Shown in pieces: positions 1 through 6,174 of a stretch of DNA of 17,943 bases. Made by a program: the position numbers and the translations under genes. Each line of letters opens with the position of its first letter. The first letter of the stretch is position 1. The notes under the pieces are model-generated. The model had not been told where the DNA came from. It did no database searches and saw only the letters and a list, made by a program, of their open reading frames with translations. Source of the DNA: Bacteroidota bacterium (GTDB lineage: Bacteria; Bacteroidota; Bacteroidia; Bacteroidales; Bacteroidaceae); assembly GCA_023458215.1 (NCBI GenBank), contig JAEXAJ010000105.1, forward strand, positions 1 to 17,943. Direction: 5' to 3'.

Positions 1-850
1 TCTCTAAAAATCTGATTTGGTCTGCAAAGTAAGCATTTTTTTTTGGATAATTCAAACTTAATTTTTTAATAATTTCAAGTGCTTTGTCATATCGGCGCTG
101 TTTGATATAGATTTTAGCCAAAGTTTCAGTAAAACAGCTATCATCCAACTCTTCATTAGGAGCAGGCGCAGAGGTTTCATCCTCTTCTTCTTCCTTCGGA
201 AGTTCGACCGTCGTTTCGGATGTTTCGTCTATTCCCTCCGAAGGATCGGCCGAATGAACAGGAGGATCCATTTCTTCTTCCGCTACCGCAACACTAAGCA
301 GGGGTTTGACCTCAAGCAATGGGATATCGGCAGATTCGCTTTTCAGAATAAAGTCGTCAATCAGTTCATGTCCGCGAAGTTTCTGTGTTTCGATTTTGGG
401 TTTCGCTTGGGTTATTTCCGACGAGTCAATTTCCGCTTCATCTTGCATCAGAAACGAAGTGTAATCCATGGCATAATCCAGTTCCATGCTTGATGAGTTT
501 TCTTCGGGAACGGTAGCCAAAAAAGCATCTATCAATGACAGAGTACGGTCTACACTAGGCTCTTCGTTCATCTCTTTGGAGGAGAAAAGCGAAGACTTTT
601 GCGATTGTAGCGTATAGCGGTCGCCTTCTATCAGATAAAACAAGACACGCCTGTCTGCCACATACAACACAGCTTTGCGCAACTCGGCACCAAAGTTTAT
701 ATCGTGCAGCAGGTAGAGGTTTTTAAGGTAAAGCAAACGTAGCGACTGAAAATAAGGATAGCGTGCCACCAAGGTGCGAAGTTCGTACAAGGTGTCTCTA
801 TCCAGCGTCTCGGGATGCTGAATCCATTGTTGCAAATGGGCAGAAGTCAT
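1..850 (-). CDS. Uncharacterised acidic protein with C-terminal TPR-like motif (3' partial)
   Basis: I translated this by hand from the ATG at 850. It stays open for 283 codons to the window edge, so its C-terminus is missing. There is no signal peptide or membrane segment, which suggests a cytoplasmic protein. Residues 1-90 are a compact, Leu/Tyr/Arg-rich helical region. The middle (about 100-235) is Glu/Asp/Ser/Pro-rich, with a run of acidic residues near 220, and looks disordered. The last visible stretch (about 240-275) has a TPR-like pattern (LAKIYIKQRRYDKALEIIKK), a helix pair typical of protein-interaction repeats. It starts 7 bp after the lptE stop, so it is probably the distal gene of the DUF4837-pdxA-regulator-lptE operon. 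I do not recognise a function. The position suggests an envelope or secretion-linked role, but that is inference only. Confidence 0.85.
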   Translation of the reverse strand, partial: MTSAHLQQWIQHPETLDRDTLYELRTLVARYPYFQSLRLLYLKNLYLLHDINFGAELRKAVLYVADRRVLFYLIEGDRYTLQSQKSSLFSSKEMNEEPSVDRTLSLIDAFLATVPEENSSSMELDYAMDYTSFLMQDEAEIDSSEITQAKPKIETQKLRGHELIDDFILKSESADIPLLEVKPLLSVAVAEEEMDPPVHSADPSEGIDETSETTVELPKEEEEDETSAPAPNEELDDSCFTETLAKIYIKQRRYDKALEIIKKLSLNYPKKNAYFADQIRFLE

Positions 851-857
851 TCTATAT

Positions 858-1382
858 TTACCAGTTAGCTACGGTTGCGTTGAATATTTGTTCGGCAATA
901 TCTTTCACCATCAAAGTGATAAGTTGGTCTTGTACAGCCGTCAGTAGTTGCGAAGAGTCATACAACTGGAAGGCGGAGAACTGCTGCTCAAAGTCTTCCT
1001 CGTGATTGGTATTGTTCACATAACGCACATTGACGGTCAAGGTCAGTTTCACCTTCGAAGAATAGCCGCTGGCATCAACCGATTCATTGTATTGGTTGTA
1101 TCCGGTTATCTCTCCGTCAATCTCCAGATCGCCGCCGCTATTCACTAGACGCAGACGGGTCTGCTGTATGAACATGTCCTTTAGTTTTTGGTTAAATTCC
1201 GTAGCCAAAGGGGCATAAACATATTCCGCACGATTCTGAAATTCACCGATAGAGATAGTCTTCACCTTGGTGTAATCAATAGAACTAATCGGAGCAAGCC
1301 CCAGGGAGATGCGGCAGGAGTATACCACGAACACCAGTCCTACCAAAGCAGTGACCAGCGCTATTTTTTTAATCCAATCCAT
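858..1382 (-). CDS. lptE: LptE family LPS-assembly lipoprotein
   Basis: This 174-residue protein fits the LptE family of Bacteroidetes, the outer-membrane lipoprotein that plugs and assembles the LptD translocon for lipopolysaccharide insertion. The N-terminus has Lys5-Lys6, a hydrophobic stretch at 7-20 and a lipobox-like VYSC with Cys23 as the predicted lipidated residue. The residues after Cys23 (RIS) lack the acidic surface-export signal of Bacteroides lipoproteins, which fits a periplasm-facing protein. The body is mostly beta-prone with a helical C-terminus (about 145-172), as expected for the LptE fold. Its ATG overlaps the end of the upstream sigma-54 activator gene by 14 bp, indicating translational coupling. 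Family assignment is by overall pattern, and an lptC gene lies in the same window. The Tyr before Ser-Cys makes the lipobox slightly unusual. Confidence 0.85.
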   Translation of the reverse strand: MDWIKKIALVTALVGLVFVVYSCRISLGLAPISSIDYTKVKTISIGEFQNRAEYVYAPLATEFNQKLKDMFIQQTRLRLVNSGGDLEIDGEITGYNQYNESVDASGYSSKVKLTLTVNVRYVNNTNHEEDFEQQFSAFQLYDSSQLLTAVQDQLITLMVKDIAEQIFNATVANW

Positions 1383-2625
1383 ATTCTTTAATCTTTCTGT
1401 ATAAGGTGCGCTCGGATATATTCAAGTCCTGCGCTGCACTTTTACGCTTGCCGTGATGCTTTTCAAGCGCTTTGCGTATCATTTCTTTCTCTACTTCGTC
1501 CAAAGAGAGAGATTCTTCCACATATTCTTCCGTATCCTGAATATCATCATCCATGGCGGGAGCCGGTTTTATGGAAGGATGAATGATAGTAGGTACGCCG
1601 GAGGTTACCGGAGGCACAACTGCCGGAGGAGTCGGTGCAAAATAGGTAGAGGGTGCTACTGCCTGCGAAGGCACTGTTCCCCTACTCTGCTCGGTCATGA
1701 TTTCATGTACCAACTTCTTCAACTCCGTCACATCATGACGCATGTCAAAGAGCACTTGATAGAGAATTTCCCGCTCACTCTCAAAGCTCTTGCTTTCTTT
1801 TACGCCAAACAATGCAGGTAGGCGTTGCATCGTGTTTTGTTCGGGCAAATATACCTTCAAGATAGAGGAATTGATTTCACGATTCGTCTCTATAATAGAT
1901 ATTTGCTCAGTGATATTTTTCAACTGGCGCACATTGCCCGGCCATGAATAAGATACTAACATCTGCCGGGCATCTTCGGTCAACTGAATGGCGGGCATAC
2001 GATACTTTTCTGCAAAGTCCGACGCAAATTTGCGGAACAGCAGAACCACATCTTCGCCGCGTTCGCGCAAAGGCGGTATTTGTATAGGAACTGTATTCAG
2101 ACGGTAATACAAATCTTCACGGAAGCGCCCGTTTGCAATGGCTTGCGTCAGGTTCACGTTGGTGGCGGCAACAATGCGCACATCGGTTTTCTCTACTTTA
2201 GAAGAACCGACTTTCATGAATTCACCACTTTCGAGAACACGAAGCAGACGTGCCTGGGTAGGCAAGGGTAACTCACCCACCTCATCGAGAAAGATAGTTC
2301 CACCATTTGCCTCGCCAAAGTAACCTTTCCGTTCGCCGATAGCTCCCGTAAAGGCTCCCTTCTCGTGTCCGAACAACTCGGAATCGATGGTTCCTTCCGG
2401 AATGGCGCCACAGTTCACGGCAATGTATTGTCCATGCTTACGACGGCTGTATTGGTGGATGATTTGAGGAAAACTCTCTTTTCCTACCCCACTCTCTCCG
2501 GTAATCAGCACGGACAAGTCGGTAGGCGCCACCTGAATGGCGATATCGATTGCTCGCATCAGTGCTTCATTGTTGCCAATGATGCCAAAACGTAATTTTA
2601 CTTGTTGTATCTCCGCTTTCGTCAT
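1369..2625 (-). CDS. Sigma-54-dependent transcriptional activator lacking a sensor domain
   Basis: This is a bacterial enhancer-binding protein that would remodel RNA polymerase-sigma-54 at -24/-12 promoters. The 418-residue reading has Walker A GESGVGKES (43-51), the sigma-54 contact loop GAFTGA (90-95), Walker B GTIFLDEV (109-116), arginine-finger candidates in FREDLYYRLN (168-177), sensor II GNVRQLKN (230-237) and a Fis-type helix-turn-helix (about 378-416). The AAA+ domain starts within about 15 residues of the N-terminus, so there is no receiver, GAF or PAS domain. A long linker (about 255-375) includes a Pro-rich stretch. I chose the ATG at 2625 because it sits one base after the pdxA stop. 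The longer reading would need a TTG at 2652 inside pdxA. The 3' end overlaps lptE by 14 bp. The target promoters are unknown. Confidence 0.9.
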   Translation of the reverse strand: MTKAEIQQVKLRFGIIGNNEALMRAIDIAIQVAPTDLSVLITGESGVGKESFPQIIHQYSRRKHGQYIAVNCGAIPEGTIDSELFGHEKGAFTGAIGERKGYFGEANGGTIFLDEVGELPLPTQARLLRVLESGEFMKVGSSKVEKTDVRIVAATNVNLTQAIANGRFREDLYYRLNTVPIQIPPLRERGEDVVLLFRKFASDFAEKYRMPAIQLTEDARQMLVSYSWPGNVRQLKNITEQISIIETNREINSSILKVYLPEQNTMQRLPALFGVKESKSFESEREILYQVLFDMRHDVTELKKLVHEIMTEQSRGTVPSQAVAPSTYFAPTPPAVVPPVTSGVPTIIHPSIKPAPAMDDDIQDTEEYVEESLSLDEVEKEMIRKALEKHHGKRKSAAQDLNISERTLYRKIKEYGLD

Positions 2626-2626
2626 A

Positions 2627-3724
2627 CTATAAATCTTCTTCTGCGCTATCAAGCTTCAATTTATCGCTGTCGTCACGTTTTTCGTAATATTGTTTGCGCA
2701 AGGGATTAGCGTGTGCCACTTTCTCGCGTTCGCGGTTGCGGAACACGTCCATGGCTACATAGACTGCCTGACGGAAAGAGTCTTCCGAAGCCAGTCCTTT
2801 CCCTGCTATATCGTATGCTGTGCCGTGGGCAGGTGAAGTACGCACAACAGGAAGCCCTGCGGTGTAATTCACACCTTCGTCCATTGCCAAAGCCTTGAAT
2901 GGAGCCAAGCCTTGGTCGTGATACATAGCCAGCACACCGTCAAAATGGGTGAAGTTACCCGAACCCATAAATCCGTCTGCCGGATAAGGCCCGTAACAAA
3001 GCATGCCCTTTGCTGCCATCTCCTGAATTGCGGGAATAATAATATCCTGCTCTTCTGTTCCCAGCAGACCTTCGTCACCTGCATGCGGGTTCAGAGACAA
3101 CACGGCAATACGGGGTGCGTCAATACCAAAATCCTGTTTGAGAGAGCGATTAAATATCACCAGCTTCTCTTGAATCAGTTCTTTAGTAAGGGTCGACGCA
3201 ATCTGGCTCACAGGGATATGCCCGGTAACCAGTGCCACCCGGAAATCATCTTTCATCAAGATCATCAATGCCTTACCGCCATCTCCCAATCTTTCTTCGA
3301 TATATTCCGTATGCCCCGGGAAAGCAAATCCTTCCGACTGGATGGTATGTTTGTTGATGGGTGCTGTTACTATCACGTCTATCCATCCTTCCTTGAACTC
3401 TTCAATAGCTCTTTCCAATGCACCGAGCGCAGCCTTTCCGGCTTCGGGATCGGGCTTTGAGAACTCTACTTTCACTTCATCATCGGTACAGTTCACAACG
3501 CTCAAACGGTTGTCCGCCGCTTCCGAAGCAGAATTGATGATGCTGAAGTTCGTAGGCAAATCAAGGGATTTGCGATGATAAGCAGCTACCTTGGGCGAGC
3601 CATAAATGATAGGTGTACATAATTCCAGCATCACAGGATCTGAGAATGTTTTCAGAATTACTTCATAGCCCACGCCATTTATGTCGCCTTGCGTTATGCC
3701 GATTCTTATTTTGTTGTTTTCCAT
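2627..3724 (-). CDS. pdxA: 4-hydroxythreonine-4-phosphate dehydrogenase PdxA
   Basis: PdxA oxidises 4-phosphohydroxy-L-threonine in the deoxyxylulose-5-phosphate-dependent route to pyridoxal 5'-phosphate, using NAD and a divalent metal. The 365-residue protein has the family's N-terminal motif (GITQGDINGVGYE), the FPGHTEY motif around His138, and the three metal-binding histidines: His169 in VTGHIP, His214 in NPHAGD and His269 in MYHDQG. These correspond to His166, His211 and His266 of the E. coli enzyme as I recall it. The C-terminal TSPAHGTAYDIAGKG motif is also intact. Length is slightly above E. coli PdxA because of a charged tail (about 345-365). It lies 5 bp after the DUF4837 gene and ends one base before the sigma-54 activator, so it is inside an operon. 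No defect is visible. Confidence 0.97.
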   Translation of the reverse strand: MENNKIRIGITQGDINGVGYEVILKTFSDPVMLELCTPIIYGSPKVAAYHRKSLDLPTNFSIINSASEAADNRLSVVNCTDDEVKVEFSKPDPEAGKAALGALERAIEEFKEGWIDVIVTAPINKHTIQSEGFAFPGHTEYIEERLGDGGKALMILMKDDFRVALVTGHIPVSQIASTLTKELIQEKLVIFNRSLKQDFGIDAPRIAVLSLNPHAGDEGLLGTEEQDIIIPAIQEMAAKGMLCYGPYPADGFMGSGNFTHFDGVLAMYHDQGLAPFKALAMDEGVNYTAGLPVVRTSPAHGTAYDIAGKGLASEDSFRQAVYVAMDVFRNREREKVAHANPLRKQYYEKRDDSDKLKLDSAEEDL

Positions 3725-3729
3725 TTTAA

Positions 3730-4782
3730 TTACTTATTATTAGTAGTATCTTTTGCGGCCGGGTTTACCGGAATCTCCATGCCTTCTTGCTTGCTGTTGG
3801 GCAACTTCAAAGTGTACAAGGATGCTTCCATCTGGCGAACCAGGTTGCGTTTCAATTTATCGGGCGAATATACAAAGATTTCAGATACGATAACGCGTTT
3901 GTTGGCTTTGTCCAAACGGGCATGCGATACGAACGGGCCACCCATAAAGTCACCCTTCACACGCCACAAACCACGGGCTTCCAGTGCATATTCTCCTTGT
4001 ACCGAGATGGGACGTACATCGGTCATTAGTGAATCGGTGGACATATACATACCTTCTTTGGAGCCCGGAATGTTTGCTTGCATCACGGAGTCGCGCTTGT
4101 GCACGAAGTATTCTTTGGTAAACGTATCTTTGTCTGTATAAGGATAAGAATAGATCACGAAGTTCTGGTCGCCGGTAGCAGCGTTCGTCCCTGCCCAGAA
4201 GAAGTCTTCACCTTGTTTGGTAGAAACCAATTCTCCCGGTACCCATACATCGGCATCGAACATGCTCTTTACTTTGGTGGCAACATAGTCGCTATGCTTA
4301 TCTTTCAACACTGAAATCTGACGGTTCATTTCGGCATGCGTAAAGAAGTCTATGATAACCTGCTTATTCTCTTCCACGAACTTAGCGAACGATTCTTCGT
4401 CGGGTGCCTGAATGGTCAGGATAGATTGCGGAGCCGCATATACATCTTTGGCATACTTAAACTTAGGCTGTGTATAAAGATCCTTGTTGATCTCTACCAG
4501 TATGATATTGCGAATCAACTTCAAAGTAGAATCGTAATTAGCCGGAGAAGTGAACATGATACGGAATGAACGTTCCGACTGGGGAAGTCCCGGTACATCT
4601 GAATCAAGTACATCGAACAGTGCTCTGCCGGCAGGACGCTCCCATACTCCCGGATCAACCACTACCAAAATTTCATACGCACGACCGCTGGAAGTCGGAG
4701 TAAACACGCCTTTTTTACCACCGCACGCAGAAAAAAGCGTCAAAACAAGAGTCATACTTAAATAAAACAGATACTTTTTCAT
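3730..4782 (-). CDS. DUF4837 family lipoprotein
   Basis: This 350-residue predicted lipoprotein matches the Bacteroidetes-specific DUF4837 family as I recognise it; its function is not known to me. The signal is clear: Lys2-Lys3, a hydrophobic stretch at 4-17 and lipobox FSAC with Cys20. The residues after Cys20 are GGKKG, with no acidic surface-export signal, so the protein probably faces the periplasm. The mature part is a mixed alpha/beta globular domain with no further membrane segment. A recurring feature is paired aromatic or charged segments such as DVWVPGELVSTKQGEDFFWAG (split at about 186-206) and RGLWRVKGDFMGGPFVSH (about 270-287). It is the first gene of a five-gene minus-strand operon, 5 bp upstream of pdxA, and has a putative promoter just in front of it. 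Confidence 0.85.
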   Translation of the reverse strand: MKKYLFYLSMTLVLTLFSACGGKKGVFTPTSSGRAYEILVVVDPGVWERPAGRALFDVLDSDVPGLPQSERSFRIMFTSPANYDSTLKLIRNIILVEINKDLYTQPKFKYAKDVYAAPQSILTIQAPDEESFAKFVEENKQVIIDFFTHAEMNRQISVLKDKHSDYVATKVKSMFDADVWVPGELVSTKQGEDFFWAGTNAATGDQNFVIYSYPYTDKDTFTKEYFVHKRDSVMQANIPGSKEGMYMSTDSLMTDVRPISVQGEYALEARGLWRVKGDFMGGPFVSHARLDKANKRVIVSEIFVYSPDKLKRNLVRQMEASLYTLKLPNSKQEGMEIPVNPAAKDTTNNK

Positions 4783-4804
4783 ACCTCTAGAGTTTTAGTT
4801 TCTA

Positions 4805-4812
4805 CAAAGCTA
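4805..4812 (-). promoter_or_regulatory. Putative Bacteroides-type -7 box for the DUF4837-pdxA operon
   Basis: On the minus strand the sequence reads TAGCTTTG, matching the Bacteroides sigma factor -7 consensus TAnnTTTG. It sits 22 nt upstream of the ATG at 4782, giving a short leader. I see no good TTTG at -33, so this rests on the -7 box and position only. Confidence 0.5.
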
Positions 4813-4851
4813 CGAAGAATGCGTAACATCCTTCTCACTTTGGTTAATAAT

Positions 4852-5892
4852 TTATATTAATTCTTGTTTATTCTCCTCTTGCTTAGCTGTAGAAAGCATG
4901 CCACAAGCTGCAAAAATATCTTCACCACGAGAAGCACGTATGGTAGTAAACAAACCGTGCGAAGTGAGATAATCGCGGAGAGTAGCCATCGTTTCCAGGT
5001 CGGCGCCCTCCAAATCTACTCCCGGTATGGCATGAAATCGGATCAGGTTGATCCGGCAATCCACACCTCGCAGCAGTTTCAAAAGCTCCTTGGCATAAAG
5101 CAGAGAATCATTCACGCCCTTAAAAACAATATATTCGAAAGATAGTCTGCGCTGTTTGCTAAAATCATAGTTTCTTAACAATTCTACGATTTCTGTTATG
5201 GAAAATGCTTTCTCTGCCGGCATCAACTCACGGCGTTGCAGGGGCACGGGCGTATGCAGGCTGATGGCAAGATGGCAATCCGATTCTTCGATAAAGCGCT
5301 GCAAACCCTTGCGCAATCCTACTGTAGAGAGGGTGATGCGCTTAGGACTCCAGGCAAAACCGTAGGATGCCGTCATTACTTCCAGGGCTTTCAATACTTC
5401 GTCCAGGTTATCGAGCGGTTCTCCCATGCCCATCATCACGACGTTAGTCAGCTTGTCGCATTCGGGTAAGGAGATGATTTGGTTGATTATTTCGTTGGCT
5501 GACAGGTTGGCAGTATAGCCTTGCTTACCGGTCATACAGAACTTACAGTTCATTTTGCAACCCACTTGCGAAGATACGCAAAGCGTGCCGCGGTCTTCAT
5601 CGGGGATGTAAACAGCTTCTACAAAATGTCCCTCGCCTACCCGATACAGGTATTTCACAGTGCCATCTGCCGAGCGCATGGCATCAACCGGAGCTACGGC
5701 ACCCACTTCGAAAGAGTCATTCAACAATTCCCGTTGTTTCAATGATAAGTTTGTCATCTCATCAATAGAGGTTACTTTCTTGTCGTACAACCACGATGCA
5801 ATCTGTTTGGCAGCAAAGCCGGGCATACCCAGATTCTTTACCACCGTCTGCAATTCGGAGAGTGTCAAGCCTAAAAGAGGTCGTTTCTGCAT
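4852..5892 (-). CDS. rlmN: Dual-specificity RNA methyltransferase RlmN
   Basis: RlmN is a radical-SAM enzyme that methylates C2 of A2503 in 23S rRNA and A37 of some tRNAs, tuning the peptidyl-transferase exit tunnel. With the ATG at 5892 it is 346 residues. It carries the 4Fe-4S motif CKMNCKFC (Cys112, Cys116, Cys119), the methyl-carrying pair Cys105 (in CVSSQ) and Cys330 (in AACGML), the SAM-binding GMGEPL motif (155-160) and STVG (189-192). A reading from an ATG at 5952 would add 20 residues, but that start lies inside a tandem array with a 22-bp period, which is not a multiple of 3. Family proteins begin near the MQKRPLLG start. The gene appears to be transcribed alone, with its own promoter and a structured leader, between the PpiD-like gene's terminator and the DUF4837 operon. 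Confidence 0.96.
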   Translation of the reverse strand: MQKRPLLGLTLSELQTVVKNLGMPGFAAKQIASWLYDKKVTSIDEMTNLSLKQRELLNDSFEVGAVAPVDAMRSADGTVKYLYRVGEGHFVEAVYIPDEDRGTLCVSSQVGCKMNCKFCMTGKQGYTANLSANEIINQIISLPECDKLTNVVMMGMGEPLDNLDEVLKALEVMTASYGFAWSPKRITLSTVGLRKGLQRFIEESDCHLAISLHTPVPLQRRELMPAEKAFSITEIVELLRNYDFSKQRRLSFEYIVFKGVNDSLLYAKELLKLLRGVDCRINLIRFHAIPGVDLEGADLETMATLRDYLTSHGLFTTIRASRGEDIFAACGMLSTAKQEENKQELI

Positions 5893-5923
5893 ATTATTTT
5901 CGTTATCAAGTAGAAAATCATTT

Positions 5924-6033
5924 GTTTCAGCTGGCGAAACCATCAGTTTCATGAGGAGAAACTCCTGGTTTCATGCCGTGAAACTGTTGGTTTCATGGGT
6001 TGAAACTCGCAGTTTCATCGGTTGAGACTACAA
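5924..6033. repeat. Five tandem 22-bp dyad repeats in the rlmN leader
   Basis: Five units start at 5924, 5946, 5968, 5990 and 6012, exactly 22 bp apart. Each follows GTTTCA-N6-GAAAC-N5; only the last unit deviates, with GAGAC. Within a unit the arms GTTTC and GAAAC can pair, and units 3 and 4 have 6-bp arms around a 5-nt loop. The 5-nt gap between units also lets neighbouring GAAAC and GTTTC arms pair, so two folding registers exist. The array lies between a putative rlmN promoter (6054-6085) and the rlmN ATG at 5892, so it would be transcribed as 5' leader. The period is not a multiple of 3, so it is not coding. Confidence 0.9.
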
Positions 6034-6053
6034 ATAGTCCCTTTAGTAAAATG

Positions 6054-6085
6054 CAAAGGTAGGAATAAAGTTGCACAACGGCAAC
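6054..6085 (-). promoter_or_regulatory. Putative promoter of rlmN
   Basis: On the minus strand a TACCTTTG -7 box (6061-6054) matches TAnnTTTG. Twenty bases upstream is GTTG (6085-6082), an acceptable variant of the -33 TTTG. Transcription from here would produce a leader of about 150 nt that carries the 22-bp dyad array. Confidence 0.55.
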
Positions 6086-6118
6086 GGAGCGAACAGAAAA
6101 TGAAAAGTAGCGGACATG

Positions 6119-6150
6119 AAAAAGCCGCCCGGTATTACCGGACGGCTTCT
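6119..6150 (-). terminator. Rho-independent terminator of the PpiD-like gene
   Basis: Arms of 13 nt (6124-6136 and 6138-6150; AAGCCG outer stem, CCGGTA inner stem) pair with one C/A mismatch around a tiny loop. Read on the minus strand the stem runs straight into a T-tract at 6125-6119. It starts 25 bp after the stop codon at 6175, the expected position for ending the PpiD-like transcript before the rlmN promoter. Confidence 0.9.
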
Positions 6151-6174
6151 CATTTTCTATTTATTCGCTTATTC

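Noticed and set aside
2912..3460. 182-codon open frame on the plus strand
   Set aside because: It is antisense to pdxA, which has all three metal-binding histidines in the other strand.
4844..4860. TTAATA/TATTAA dyad at the rlmN stop as a terminator
   Set aside because: The stem is only 6 bp of A/T pairs and has no GC or T-tract, so it is likely chance in AT-rich DNA.
5893..5952. 20-residue N-terminal extension of RlmN
   Set aside because: Its start lies inside the tandem 22-bp repeats, which cannot keep a frame, and the family begins at the downstream ATG.
5924..6033. CRISPR array
   Set aside because: The units are directly adjacent at 22 bp with no unique spacers of 30 bp or so, and no cas genes are present.
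6070..6079. GTTG-CA-CAAC dyad in the rlmN promoter spacer
   Set aside because: Four-base arms around two bases are too short to separate from chance.
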